From Homalodisca vitripennis (Eukaryota > Arthropoda > Insecta > Hemiptera > Cicadellidae), in NCBI RefSeq assembly GCF_021130785.1, contig NW_025776822.1:58000-121999 (forward strand): DNA of 64,000 nt, given 5' to 3'. A model generated the notes under the pieces. The model was not told the DNA's origin. It was given only the letters and a program-made list of their open reading frames with translations, and searched no databases. Each line of letters opens with the position of its first letter. The stretch's first letter is position 1. A program made the position numbers and the translations under genes. Of this stretch, positions 22,790 through 34,060 are shown piece by piece.

Positions 22790-24200
22790 AAACAAAAAAC
22801 AGTGATCTGCGGTATTAAAAAACTATAATTATCGAACAAGTACACAAAAAATATGATTTTATACTATGTTTAACTTTTGCATACAACTAAATTAAAGGAA
22901 TAATAGGTTTTTAGACATTTTCTACAGTAATTTCATTACGCTTAAAGCTTAAGGTTAACACACTAAAAAAAAATATAAATTAAAAAAAAAACACGCTACA
23001 TTTCGAGTTATTAAAAGTTATCTAACCAAAATAATAAAGTCAAAAGATAATGTATTATTATCTGAACTAGTTTTAATGTTAAAATATCTGAGTGATATTG
23101 AAATACCTAAGCTAGATTAGCCTAGTTAAGAGTCGAAGGATAAAAGCTATCAAACATGTCGTATAATTTGTGTAACTTTTGTTTTTAACCTCCATTATTT
23201 ATGGATTAAAATATATTGTATTAAAATTGCAATAAAATCTCCTTATTATTATTGAAAAAAACGTACCCAAAACGGATTTAGAGATATAGATTTGATGTAA
23301 ATCCCATAAGAAATAACTATCTAATGCAGGCTTTTTTAAATGTGATATGAAATGATAAAATAATGAATGAAATTTATTATTTAGAAAGTCAAATAATATT
23401 ACATCTAAATATTCGCCGAAAGATTTAATTTTTCTGTATTAAAACAAAAAAAAAAAAACAAAAAACTTTAAAGGTTTTTTTTAGATGTAATATTATAATG
23501 GTTATCAAGCTTTATTGGCACACTTCGCATGCTTTACGAATAACCTGCGCCACTCTAGCTAATGAATGAGTTGCCTCTTTTACGTTTTTCACACAGCATC
23601 GGTTGGTACCAATGATGCAAAAGCACACTTCAATACTCGCACAGTACATCTGTGTGGTGCACAACATAGTCACTAAATAAACAAGACCTACCGTGTAGTA
23701 TGTACGGTTGTGGTTGCTGCCATGTTTAGTAGACAACGTAAGAGTACATTACACAAAGTGGCCCGCTAAGTTGTACACCCAATTTCAAGTACATGGCTAC
23801 GCTGATTGATTGTTTTATTGATTGCGTTTCTTCAATGTAATTTACATACAGAGTAACAAAAATAAATCATATATATTTTTCTAGGAAATTATCTTTACAT
23901 GGGGTTCAGCCTACGTGTGGGGAAACGAGTTTCATCAGTTCAAATATTGTTACTATTATTATTTTAAACGTTTCGGCTTCGCTCTGCATATAATTTTTAG
24001 TCGAGAGAAATTGAACTTTTTAAATGAAACTCTCTGAAATTGGGCTCTTTACAGCTAGGAAAAGAATAGTTTTACCTGATTTCGGAACCGGAAACCTTAC
24101 AATATACTTATAGTCTTGATGGTTTGACACACAGGAGAATAAAGAATGGCTCTGCCCTAAACCACATTGCCGGGTATGTACGGCACAACTAAAGGATTTA
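22790..24200. other. AT-rich, with one foldback
   Basis: ATAATATTACATCTAAA (23393-23409) and its exact complement (23480-23496) form a 17-bp foldback around an A-rich spacer. No gene is recognised. Two minus-strand open frames (82 and 74 codons) lack motifs, and the first overlaps the last satellite unit. Confidence 0.5.
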
Positions 24201-24269
24201 TTTGAAATATTATTATCCCCAGACTATAAATTATAGTTATAGTTTAGGAGTGTCAGCTGGTTACTGTTC

Positions 24270-24560
24270 TCTACTTAAAGTTTGCATTGAAAATGGAAGA
24301 TGTGAAAGGATAGCAGGATTTCGGACATTTTTCATCGTTATAGGTTATAAAATGTATAACACAACGTTTCGAGGATTAGAATCTATTCTCTTCGTCAGGT
24401 GAGGAAGTCTGAATACATACAAAAATAACGAACAGAAAGAAGTAAAGAAAGGAAATGAAAGGGTTCAAAACATGCCCAAAAGCTGCTTGAAGTCTGGTCC
24501 AGGCGTTGTCACAGCACAAGTCACCAGTACGAGGATCACAATCAAAAATCACACTAGCAC
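24270..24560 (-). repeat. dispersed repeat R7, copy 2
   Basis: Contains GGATTTCGGACATTT (24318), ACAACGTTTCGAGGATT (24361) and GTCCAGGCGTTG (about 24498). The order and spacing match 28970-29180, including a TACATACAAA run, AAAGGGTTCAAA and GTCTGGTCCAGGCGTT-type blocks. Two same-orientation copies sit on either side of the mariner-like element, 4.6 kb apart. Confidence 0.65.
24361..24398 (-). ncRNA. hammerhead-like motif in R7 copy 2
   Basis: On the minus strand: CTGACGA, an extra A, GAGAA, a loop, TCCTC, then GAAAC and GTTGT. Stem II has one mismatch against TCCTC. CTGACGA keeps the invariant core, because the seventh hammerhead position tolerates any base. The motif sits in a dispersed repeat. 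Confidence 0.35.
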
Positions 24561-24722
24561 AGGCTATAGTGGGATACTGAGGATACAGTGGTTACTATGG
24601 ATCTGTATACATGTTGCAACATAGTTTGCTTGTGTACCGAGATGAGCAGAGGCCAATATGACATATACATGGTGTAAATTAAGTCCTGATACACATAGAT
24701 TTTCTTAACGGATTGAGATATA

Positions 24723-25362
24723 CAGGGTGAATTTAAGTTAGTGTCGAAAAATTTTTTGGGTGATACTACTCAGTATTATAGACCAAAATATGAAAATAAA
24801 AAATCCCTATCCCATCTATCTTTTAACTACGATCAATTTCGCTATTTTGTTAAAAAATCATGTTTTGTTTCAATAAAACTCAATTTCCTCCATTATTTTT
24901 AATGTTTTTTTTTAATTCTGAATCTATTTTTGAAATCTACACAAAATTTTACATGGGAATAATGGAGAAAAACTGTCTTGAAAATAAGTTTGATACAAAC
25001 AAATTGCTAATAAATCAAATTCTTAAGTTTTCGGCAAAAACATTAAAAAGATATTAGACCCGAGGAATTAAATGAAGTTAATTCTGAAGAGAGGCCAATA
25101 CCACAAAAAACTTGCCCATTTTGTGGGCTTTAAAATGACATAATGCAGCGTTACTTTTATTTTCATCTTATACTGGTTATTAAAGAATAAGTATTGGAAA
25201 ACAAGGTCTACTTAAAATATCACGGTGCCAAATAACCAGTCAAAATCGTGTTTAATTCAATAATAAATCAAATATAGGATAAACACATAAAGAACAGTTA
25301 CAAAAAAGAATAATCATAAAAAGTAAGTAATCTACAAATTGCTTTCAAATTGCCTGCCTCCG
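24723..25362 (+). repeat. left terminal inverted repeat of the mariner-like element
   Basis: 640 bp, near-perfect complement of 26550-27188. Its inner edge (CCTGCCTCCG, ending 25362) is the complement of the last transposase codons. The 65-codon open frame inside it (24860-25057) has no counterpart at a similar transposon protein and looks incidental. Confidence 0.92.
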
Positions 25363-25512
25363 GATTGTCATATCTTATCAGTTTTTACTCCTGACTATCT
25401 TATCTCTACAATCACAAGTATGAAGGAATACCCCATGTTTCAGGTTTTATTTTGTCTTTCAGCTGACTTTACCTCTATCCACTTAAAAATAGTTATTTGA
25501 GTCGTAGCTATC

Positions 25513-26580
25513 ATGGATTTCACATCGAGAGAGTATGGAGAGATGCATTTTGTATATGGTTTTTGTGGCGGGAATGCTCTGGCTGCTCAGAGAGAATACC
25601 ACGCTCGGTACCCAGATCGTAGAGTTCCTAGTGATAAAGTTTTTACGAGGCTACATCAGCGTTTGTTGGAGAGAGGAACAGTTCACAGGCAGCGTAATGA
25701 GGTAGGTCCTGTTCTTCGAGATGTTGGCTTAGATGAACGAGTTCTAGATTTAGTTCACGAAAATCCTGAGGTCAGCAGCCGACAACTTGCCAGAGAAGTT
25801 GGTGTTTCTCAGAGTAAAGTGTTAGGAATCTTACACGAAAATAACTTCCACCCCTATCACTTTACAAAGGTTCAAGCGTTAGAACCAAATGACTTTGGTC
25901 CAAGAGTAGAGTTCTGTCGCTGGCTGCTCAATAGTGATATTGAACAATATCATTTTTTGAGAAACATTTTGTACACCGATGAGTCTAACTTCACTAGGGC
26001 TGGTGTTTTTAACACGCATAACATGCACCATTGGGCCGAACAAAATCCCAGGGCTTCAAGAGAAAGTTCCTTTCAAAGACGTTTTCATCTCAACGTATGG
26101 GCAGGAGTCATCGGAAACCAACTTGTGGGTCCCCACATTTTTCAAGGAACCTTAAATAGTGAAGTTTACTTGGACTTTTTACAGCATACCTTGCCCACAC
26201 TTCTGGATGGACTTGATATGGACCACAATCAGAGGGACAACATAGTTTTCCAACAGGACGGTGCTCCTCCTCATTTCAGCAATGAAGTGCGTTAGTGGTT
26301 AACGGACAATTACCCGACATGGATAGGTCGCGCTGGAACTGTAGCTTGGCCGGCCAGATCTCCTGACCTATCTCCTATGGACTTCTTTGTTTGGGGGACT
26401 ATGAAACAGGAAGTTTACTCGACCACTGTAAACTCTGAGGAAGACTTAAGAAACCGGATTGAGTTAGCTGCCCAAATAGTGCGTAACAAGTTATCTTTGA
26501 ACGTGACGGTTAGGGCAATGAGGAAGCGTGCGAGAGCCTGCATTAGAAACGGAGGCAGGCAATTTGAAAGCAATTTGTAG
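25513..26580 (+). pseudogene. mariner-like transposase with one in-frame stop
   Basis: The protein would cut and rejoin the element's ends in the nucleus. It starts at ATG 25513. Residues 1-60 resemble the helix-turn-helix region annotated as DUF4817 in insect proteins. A second helix-turn-helix follows around residues 80-120 (SSRQLAREVGVSQSKVLGIL). The DDE/D catalytic domain shows ILYTDESNF (first Asp about residue 157), IVFQQDGAPPHFS (second) and ARSPDLSPMDFF (third). About 40 residues separate the second and third acidic residues, more than the 34 of classical mariner. A TAG at 26293-26295 ends the frame before the third aspartate, and the same frame then stays open to TAG at 26578-26580. 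As read, the product of 260 residues would lack the last catalytic residue. The last ten codons, stop included, lie inside the right TIR. The A or C to T type of change needed is a single substitution, so loss is recent. Confidence 0.9.
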
Positions 26581-27188
26581 ATTACTTTCTTTTATGATTA
26601 TTCTTTTTTGTAACTGTTCTTTATGTGTTTATCCTATGTTTGATTTATTATTGAATCAAACACAATTTTGACTGGTTATTTGGCACCGTGATATTGTAAG
26701 TAGACCTTGTTTTCCAATACTGATTCTTTAATAACCAGTATAAGATGAAAATAAAAGTAACGTTGCATTATGTCATTTTAAAGCCCACAAAATGGGCAAG
26801 TTTTTTGTGGTATTGGCCTCTCTTCAGAATTAACTTCATTTAATTCCTCGGAACTAATATCTTTTTAATGTTTTTGCCGAAAACTTAAGAGTTTGATTTA
26901 TTAGCAATTTGTTTGTATCAAACTTATTTTCAAGACAGTTTTTTCTCCATTATTCCCATGTAAAATTTTGTGTAGATTTCAAAAATAGATTCAGAATTAA
27001 AAAAAACATTAAAAATAATGGAGGAAATTGAGTTTTATTGAAACAAAACATGATTTTTTAACAAAATAGCGAAATTGGTCGTAGTTAAAAGATAGATGGG
27101 ATAGGGATTTTTTATTTTCATATTTTGGTCTATAATACTGAGTAGTATCACCCAAAAAATTTTTCGACACTAACTTAAATTCACCCTG
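26550..27188 (-). repeat. right terminal inverted repeat of the mariner-like element
   Basis: 639 bp complementary to 24723-25362. It starts within the transposase coding sequence (GGAGGCAGGCAATTTGAAAG) and ends TTCACCCTG before TA. The 75-codon minus-strand frame at 27009-27236 is the mirror of left-TIR sequence plus flank and is not a separate gene. Confidence 0.92.
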
Positions 27189-27190
27189 TA

Positions 27191-28969
27191 TATATATACA
27201 ACCTGAACCATATTTCAGACATAAAATCTTCACCATACTTATTATAATACTTTTTTTCGATATTTAGTATGGTCAAAATATATCCCCTCCCTTTATTAAA
27301 AGGGGGTAGAATGTAGTCTCTTTAAATTTTCAAATTGCAATCACTATCTTGTGACATGTCATTTGAAAAATAAACTCAAAAGAAACAATGATATGAACAA
27401 AACATCGCTACCACGATCGTAGTAAAAGTTATAAGAAAATAACACCTTACATCTAAGGGAGTAAATGAAGTACTGATACATCTAGTTGTATTAAAACGGA
27501 TTGAGATATCAATTTACAACTTTAGCTATATTTCATTTAGTTCTGAGGTCTGACGCTCGAGCTGCGCAACGGATCATTATTGTTAGCGTTCCAATATTTA
27601 TAGCTAACGTTTCACTCCACATATAGAGGTGCTCACTTTTCCGTGCCTCAATTTATAGCATTTCATAAGTTATTTCTCGTGTACATATTACGATAAAAAA
27701 TACTAAGTATTAAAATCGTTAGTCAACTTGATCTCTGGTAAACAATAACACAACACAAAATAAGACAAGCTAGGTAAATCAGACAGAATATAACAAAGCT
27801 ATGACATGCAAGAGCAGGGAATGCAACACAGGCTAGACATTATGCTAAATTATGGGTCCACCACCAGGACCCCAGCATAAAGCAGGAATTTGTTCGATAT
27901 TTGTCCAGCATAAAGATTCTACAGACATGGGACACAAATATCATCAGATAGTTGCTTAGCGAATCCGAAAACATTACGGTGATAATATTATTTTCTACTG
28001 GATATTAGAACTTATTTCAAAAATAAAAAATTAAGTTTTTTAGTAATTTTATTTTTACGATAAATTTTTGTTAGGTTGGAGATTGAATAATTATTTTTTT
28101 AACATTTAAGCATTTCATGATTGAAGTATTGTGTATTTTCAGGTTTAACTGTTTGTATAAATACCATGTACACATTGTATATGTGTTAAATATAATAGCT
28201 TCGAAAATTAAATTGAAATGGAAGTAAGAATTGTAAGGGATAAAATGAATACTAAGATTAAACAAATTTTCAAATATATACCAAAACAAAACATATCTCT
28301 AACATAATCGTATTTATTCTTTGAAATAGTAATTTTATCACGTGAAAATTTTTGCCTAAATACTTATTTACATAACAATAATTTGTTTTATTTATGTTAA
28401 CTTTTATTAAATTTAAAGTTATTATTATTAAAGTTAACTTATACCTTTTAATTTAAATAATTTAATCCTGTAATGATAAAATTATGCGTACTCTACAATT
28501 TAATGTGTCCATGCTTAAAAAAGGTTTTTATTCGTTAAATATGTCAAACAATAAACACTGTTGTTAAACCTAATAAATTAAGAATTATATTAATGGCTCT
28601 GTTTTTAATAAGAAGAATAATGCTACGTAAGATACATGACCATTTTTAGAGTTAAAAATATCAATCTGTGAGATTATAGTGAAAGAGAGATAAAAGTTCT
28701 TTCTGTAGGATGAATAGGATATACTGTATGGCAAACCTTTTAGCAGTAAATTGAATGTACTTCGGTATATCTGAGGCAATCCTTTGGGAATTATTGGAAA
28801 ATATATACTTTGGGAAACTCTCTGAATCCGTACTGATATAAAACATATGGCAATGCTTTATTTGCTTAATTTAGTTATTTTATTCAACACAATAATTAAT
28901 CGTTAATTATTAAATATTTGTGCACCAAAAACCTTCTAATAGTTTAGCTAAATTATGACTAATTGATAC
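27191..28969. other. AT-rich, with repeat R8 at 27535-27665
   Basis: R8 (TTTAGTTCTGAGGTCTGACGC, then CACTTTTCCGTGCCTC) recurs at 62757-62890. The remainder has chance-length minus-strand frames only (61-72 codons). Confidence 0.5.
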
Positions 28970-29180
28970 TGACAGGGTAACAGGATTGCTTATAACAAAA
29001 ATTTTCGAGGATTGGAATTTATCCTCTTCATCAGGTGGGGCAGGTGTGGTACATACAAATATAAAGACAGAAAAAATTAAGAAGTGAAAGGTAAGGGTTC
29101 AAAGATACCAAAAAGATGCTTGTAATCTAGTCCAGGCGTTACCATTGCAGACAATGCCGAGAACAAGTACGAGAAATATG
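28970..29180 (-). repeat. dispersed repeat R7, copy 3
   Basis: Same block order as 24270-24560: TTTTCGAGGATTGGAATTTA, CTTCATCAGGTGGGG, TACATACAAA, AAGGGTTCAAAGATACC and TAGTCCAGGCGTTACC. Confidence 0.65.
29002..29034 (-). ncRNA. hammerhead-like motif in R7 copy 3
   Basis: On the minus strand: CTGATGA, an extra A, GAGGA, a loop, TCCTC, then GAAAA. Stem II is a perfect 5 bp. The base after GAAA has changed from C to A compared with the other copies, which would affect stem III. Confidence 0.35.
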
Positions 29181-29189
29181 TATATATGT

Positions 29190-31318
29190 ATATGTATGTA
29201 AATTTTGGGATTATGGTGGTTTTGGGTTCTAGGAGTCTTGCAAAACTATTAGACTCGTGGGTGTATTAAATAAATTTTAGTTGGACAAGGACACACCAAA
29301 TTTTTACGTACAACGGTTTAAAGCTAGATCATATTTCTTCTGGTACAATATGAAAGTGCCTAGATTTAATGTCCGGTCAGTCTCTTACAATCCTGTATCA
29401 TGCTGAAACAATATGAATAGAAACATATAAAATACCAAAGCATTTTATGAGAAAGGTTGACCCAACAGATCCTGAAATACAGAAACCATAACTTATATTC
29501 TTTCAAGGGAAACATCCATTATTAACCTTCATATCAAGACTATAGTTATTGCATTTTGTAATTCATCACCATCTTGATGCTTTAAATAAAACATATCACG
29601 AGAGAAGTGAAGCCTTTGAGCGTTTCCTACGGTTACAAATATTGCTAGCCTAAATATTGTATTATGTACAACTGTATGACATAGTTTGCTCAAAATTATA
29701 ATAGATTTCGTTCATAATTTCGTTCATAATCTCATTCACTTATTCTACCGAAGAATTTAGAGGAAAAAAGAGTAAAACTTCGTTTTTAAATTTCAAAATC
29801 ATAACTTAATATACATTACAGATTCATATATTAAACTCTTTAATTTTATTTCAAATTTATGATTCACATAATTATCATCCAGGCAGTGGGCTAATTAAAT
29901 GAAAAGTTACATTGTAAAGAGCAAGTAATAAGAGTTAACTTTGTACCAACAAAAAAGAGTTTATGTTTTGTACGAAAAAGTGGGTGAGTTGCGTTTCATA
30001 ATAATATATGACAGTTTTCTTTATTTTTCAATGGTATTTTAGAGCAACGTAGGGGAACTTCATACACGGAGGTTTTCACCAACATCGCGTCAAGTACCGG
30101 GTTTCAGGCGCGAAAACTTTCATCCTGTCAAATTGCGAAAGCTTGTGAAGAATGATGTTTAGATGTTACGATGTTCGATATTTGAAATCATTTAGTTTAT
30201 TTTAGATAATCGACATTAATTTTCTTTGACACTGAGGAACTTCATATTTGCAATACCTGAAGCTGAAGAACAAAAGTGGAGGGACCGGGCACTCATATGA
30301 CTGACAGAACCATGATTTATATGAGGAAACAAACGAGCGCAGTAAGATTTTGACAATTGCAATTGGAAACACAATTCAATAAAACAGACTCAAAATACAG
30401 TTTTTGTGGCAGGAAATGACCGAATAGGCAGTGGGATCGTTTTATACAGAATATATTTACTATTCTAATTCTAATTCTATTAATGTATTCTAAAGGTTTA
30501 TACCATTCATTAACAGAACTAAGAAATAGTTTTACACACAGAACGGAGATTCGAGAGAAAGTGCAAACCGTGTACTGTACCATGTTTACAGATAATGAGG
30601 GTACAATATATGGTTATAGTAGGCTGTATAACTAGTATTCACATACGTACAAGCAAATGTAGATTATCATAGAGCTCTATGATATTATAAGTGTTTTCAC
30701 TAAAAAGACTGCGGATTTCGAATTTATTATTACGCCACACTGATAATTTATTTCTATAGTAAATGAAATAGTTGGGGCTTTTCTATAAAATATTTTACGT
30801 TACAGAGAAGATTATTTCATTAGTACTTATAAATAGTGATTACTCTCCAACCTCTAGCCTTGAAATACCGCCCTTTAAGATTAAAATTTAATAATCTGAA
30901 AATGGATTAGGAGATTATTATATCTTTCAATGACCATAATTTATCATAGAATTGTTTGGGTTGTTGCCTTTAAACATTATGATCTAGTGGAAAACACGCC
31001 ACTGAGCAGAAGCCGCGGGTAACTGCTAGTACAAAACCAGATTTAACATTTGAGTAAATTATGTATTGTATATGATATGTGCACCTTGTTTTCTGCCTTA
31101 AATTGTGGTTCCATTCGGGTTAAGTAGAGTAAGTCGACTATTTTATTCGTTTTTAAGTTATTTGTAACAGGGTATTTTAAGTGAAGTTTAACTGCACGGA
31201 ATACAGGCTAATTAATAAAAATATAGATTTATTAATGTAATTTATGATTGTTTTATTTTTCATTAACAAATCAATACTTGCTCTGTTAATGAAAGCTAGG
31301 TTCTGTTAAAAGGGAAAC
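29190..31318. other. AT-rich, no gene recognised
   Basis: A piece near 31000-31027 (AGAAGCCGCGGGTAACTGCTAG) is the complement of the TAGC-GTT-CCCGCGGCTTC signature that starts repeat R3. Otherwise only an 88-codon minus-strand frame (30317-30583) without motifs. Confidence 0.5.
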
Positions 31319-31965
31319 TTAATTAAAGCTTCACTCTCGTCCCAAATCGTGAGCGAGTTGATAACGAGTTTCTCTACATACTAATGACATCAGTGAACTC
31401 GTTAGCTGAGTGTATATGGCGGGATGATTAACTTCAGATACATTCTCTTTTACCTGACAATTTAGTTTTCTAGACTAGACGCAATGACAGGAGAATCCTG
31501 ATATTGCATCATTTCCAAACCAAATCATGAGAGCTTTACAATGTGTTTCTCTACATACCATTGAAGTTATTATTGCACTCATAAACGGTTTGAAGTTTTT
31601 TTCCTGTGGGGAGTGTGAGGAAATATAAAGTCATTCTCTGTTATCTGACAACTTAGTTATCCAGTTCTGATGCAATGACAGGAGATCTCAGTTGTAGCGT
31701 AATTACGATTCCAAATCGTAAGATACTTAACGAGTTTCTTTTCATACTGATGACGTCATCAATAAACTCATTAGCTATGTGTATGTAGGGGAAGGGGGTG
31801 ATGAACAAGATACATTCTCAGTTATCTGACATTCTTAGTTTCCTAGTCTTGACAAAATGATAGGGGAACCCAGTTAATGCTTCAGTCTCCTCCCAAATCT
31901 TGATAGACTTGATAACGAGTTCCCCCACATACTAATGACGTCTTGAGTGAACTAGTTAACTGTCT
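31319..31965. repeat. diverged satellite, about 3.6 units of 178-191 bp
   Basis: CCAAATC-type starts recur at about 31342, 31520, 31711 and 31893. Each unit then carries GAGTTTCTCTACATACTAATG-like sequence, TGTGTAT, ACATTCTCTGTTATCTGACA and TTGACGCAATGACAGGAGA-like blocks. The third unit holds GATGACGTCATC, a perfect CRE-type palindrome. Others have ATGACATCA and ATGACGTCT. Confidence 0.8.
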
Positions 31966-33289
31966 GTGTGTTGCTTACTAATTGCAAAATTAATTAATTA
32001 GTGAAAGTGTAGGCATTTTTGTGTTCTTACCAATATTATTTAAATTTTTCTAAAATATGATTTTTTTATTATGATTTTTTATGATTTTATTGATTTAGAT
32101 TAAGATTTAAATTGTTAGGTTGTGAAATATTAAAATTTATTATGAGCAAGTGCTGTTGTGAGAGGATTTAAATAATAGGTTCGATTGAACCTACAATACA
32201 CTCAAATAACCCAAGTAAAGTTTTTAGTGTTTCAATAAATATGTATTCATGAAGTAAACGTGAGAAAACTTCCTTTTAAAATATCTAAACCTTTACATAA
32301 ATTTACGTGATTAAAACAAATTAGTGATTTTTCCAAATTGAGAACATTTACATAAAATATATGGAATAGGAAAATATGATTTCAATATCAATCTAATAAT
32401 TTGATTTCTATACATGATAATCTTTTTCTTTTATTTACGTTAGGTACAAGTAACTTGGAATTTTAAATTAAACATATTCAACTGATTAATAAAACCCTGA
32501 TATATAATATTACGTTCCTAAAATTAAATAAAATATTTTCTCAACTTGCATTTTGTTTGCACTTGACACGATTTCGCCTAAAAAACTTTTTGGCGCACAC
32601 AAACACTCGCACTCGCACTCCCAAACCTAGCCTTGCGAAACGACTCCCAGACTTCTTCCATCTCTGTCGTTTTTCCTCATTTTTGATGTTGCCCCCACCA
32701 GCTCTCCTGACCACGCTTATGCCAAATCTCTCCATCATAATTGGTGAGTACCAATATTTTGATATCAGTATGGCTGTTTCTTACACAGTCGCATGATTTT
32801 TAGAAATAAGCATTTCCGCTGCTTAAACAAGTATTTTCTGTTTATTCATCATCGGTGTCTGGGCGGATGTGCGTATCCACTTACATCCGGAGGATGTTTG
32901 TTTCGAATTGTAATACAAGACTTCCTTTCCAGCAACTATCTGTACATTGATTCTATGAGACTTGTTATACTAATAATTACGTATGTCTTACATGATAGAA
33001 TTTCAAACTTGAATTTAGAAGCATATAGTTGAATATAAAGTACGACTATTTGACATATTCTTAGTAATAGTGTTTATGATTATTATGAAATAAGATGTGT
33101 AATTTGCGAAAATGATTAAAAATATTCTGCTCTACGTAAAATAATATCGATCATCAGAGCGTTCGTTCAGGTTTTTTTTAATAAAAAATCTTCTATAAAT
33201 AAACAAAAGGAATTGATGCTTCATAAGGAAGATTAATTTTTTAAATCAGAACGAGGTACATTTTTTACAATGTAGGTAGATTTGAAACA
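31966..33289. other. AT-rich, with a weak small-exon candidate at 32702-32743
   Basis: A pyrimidine-rich tract (about 32653-32699) ends CCCCCACCAG, and GTGAGT follows 42 bases later at 32744. One frame between them reads SPDHAYAKSLHHNW. Overlapping 65- and 79-codon frames on both strands (32541-32796) owe their length to the locally GC-rich sequence. No homology is recognised. Confidence 0.25.
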
Positions 33290-33577
33290 GTGTTTTACTG
33301 CACTGTATGTCCCTACTGCCAAGGAAAAGATCAGATAGGGGAAATAAATAATTTTCCAGATAATTTCTCACAGCAAATGGCTAAGCCCTGTCATTTATTG
33401 GAATTTGCCTTTGGTATGGTCCTTCTGCTGGATCATCTCCTCTCCAAAGTCTGTAGTCAATTCCCTCTCCATTATGTACATAATTGTGAAAGATGCAAGC
33501 TACTTTTACGATACCATTCACTATTTCTGCATTTCGACATCGTATGGTGCCATTCAACGCCGCAAACCTTTAAATAA
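33290..33577 (+). other. 95-codon frame, possible RING-finger remnant
   Basis: The frame begins at a GTG after GAAACAG (acceptor-like). Early residues CTVCPYCQGKDQIGEINN and then FPDNFSQQMAK recall the last cysteine pair of a RING finger and the proline-rich stretch after it in TRIM-like proteins. No upstream exon with the remaining zinc ligands was found, and the rest is unrecognised. The length is within chance expectation, so this is a weak call. Confidence 0.2.
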
Positions 33578-33884
33578 TAGTTTAAAGTTATAGATTCGTA
33601 ATTGTCGAAGAGTGAACTGGTTTGTTATTGTGGGTAAAATGTTAAAGGCTAGCCCATCCACCTGTACGAAAGTTATAAACTACTTTTAGAAATATCGTAT
33701 ACGCTTAGTACAAAGGTTCCTGTTCATTAAAGGAATGTCTCTTGGTATTCTAGAGCTCTGGACCCGACTAGTAACTATTGTATTTTGAAATAAAATAAAA
33801 TAAAATGAAACATTTTTTTATTAAAGAGGCGGTGCTAGCGCTGTAAAGCCCTCTCAACCACAGAACCTAACATTTTGCCCAGCG

Positions 33885-34060
33885 TTGTCGAGACTTAGCA
33901 AACCATATTGCTCATGGGGATGGAGAAAAGTTAATTTCTGTCAGTCTGTGTGTCTACTTGTCTGTCTGCCTGCACGGTATCTCAAAAACGAACTAGCATA
34001 TAGACAAAGCATAGCTATGGCAGGAGGGTTTGATTCAATTGAAATTTTAGCTTAGCTCCA
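33885..34060 (+). repeat. dispersed repeat R6 copy with (CTGT)n
   Basis: TTTCTGTCAGTCTGTGTGTC and CTTGTCTGTCTGCCTGCACG are followed by ATCTCAAAAACGAACT and a TATAGAC block, matching the block order at 50705-50900. Confidence 0.5.

Larger units (their letters stand above)
24723..27188. mobile_element. mariner-like transposon with 640-bp TIRs, 2466 bp
   Basis: The ends are CAGGGTGAATTTAAG and its complement CTTAAATTCACCCTG, flanked on both sides by TA (24721-24722 and 27189-27190), the target duplication of the Tc1/mariner superfamily. The TIRs extend inward to 25362 and 26550 and differ at only about a dozen places by eye, so the insertion is recent. A transposase gene with one nonsense codon fills the middle. 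The element lies between two copies of dispersed repeat R7. Confidence 0.92.

Noticed and set aside
24860..25057. 65-codon frame in the left mariner TIR (and its mirror at 27009-27236)
   Set aside because: Lies entirely or mostly in inverted repeat sequence, lacks transposon protein motifs and has no start context.
32541..32796. Opposed ORFs on both strands (65 and 79 codons)
   Set aside because: Result from a locally GC-rich, pyrimidine-biased patch. Neither product is recognisable.
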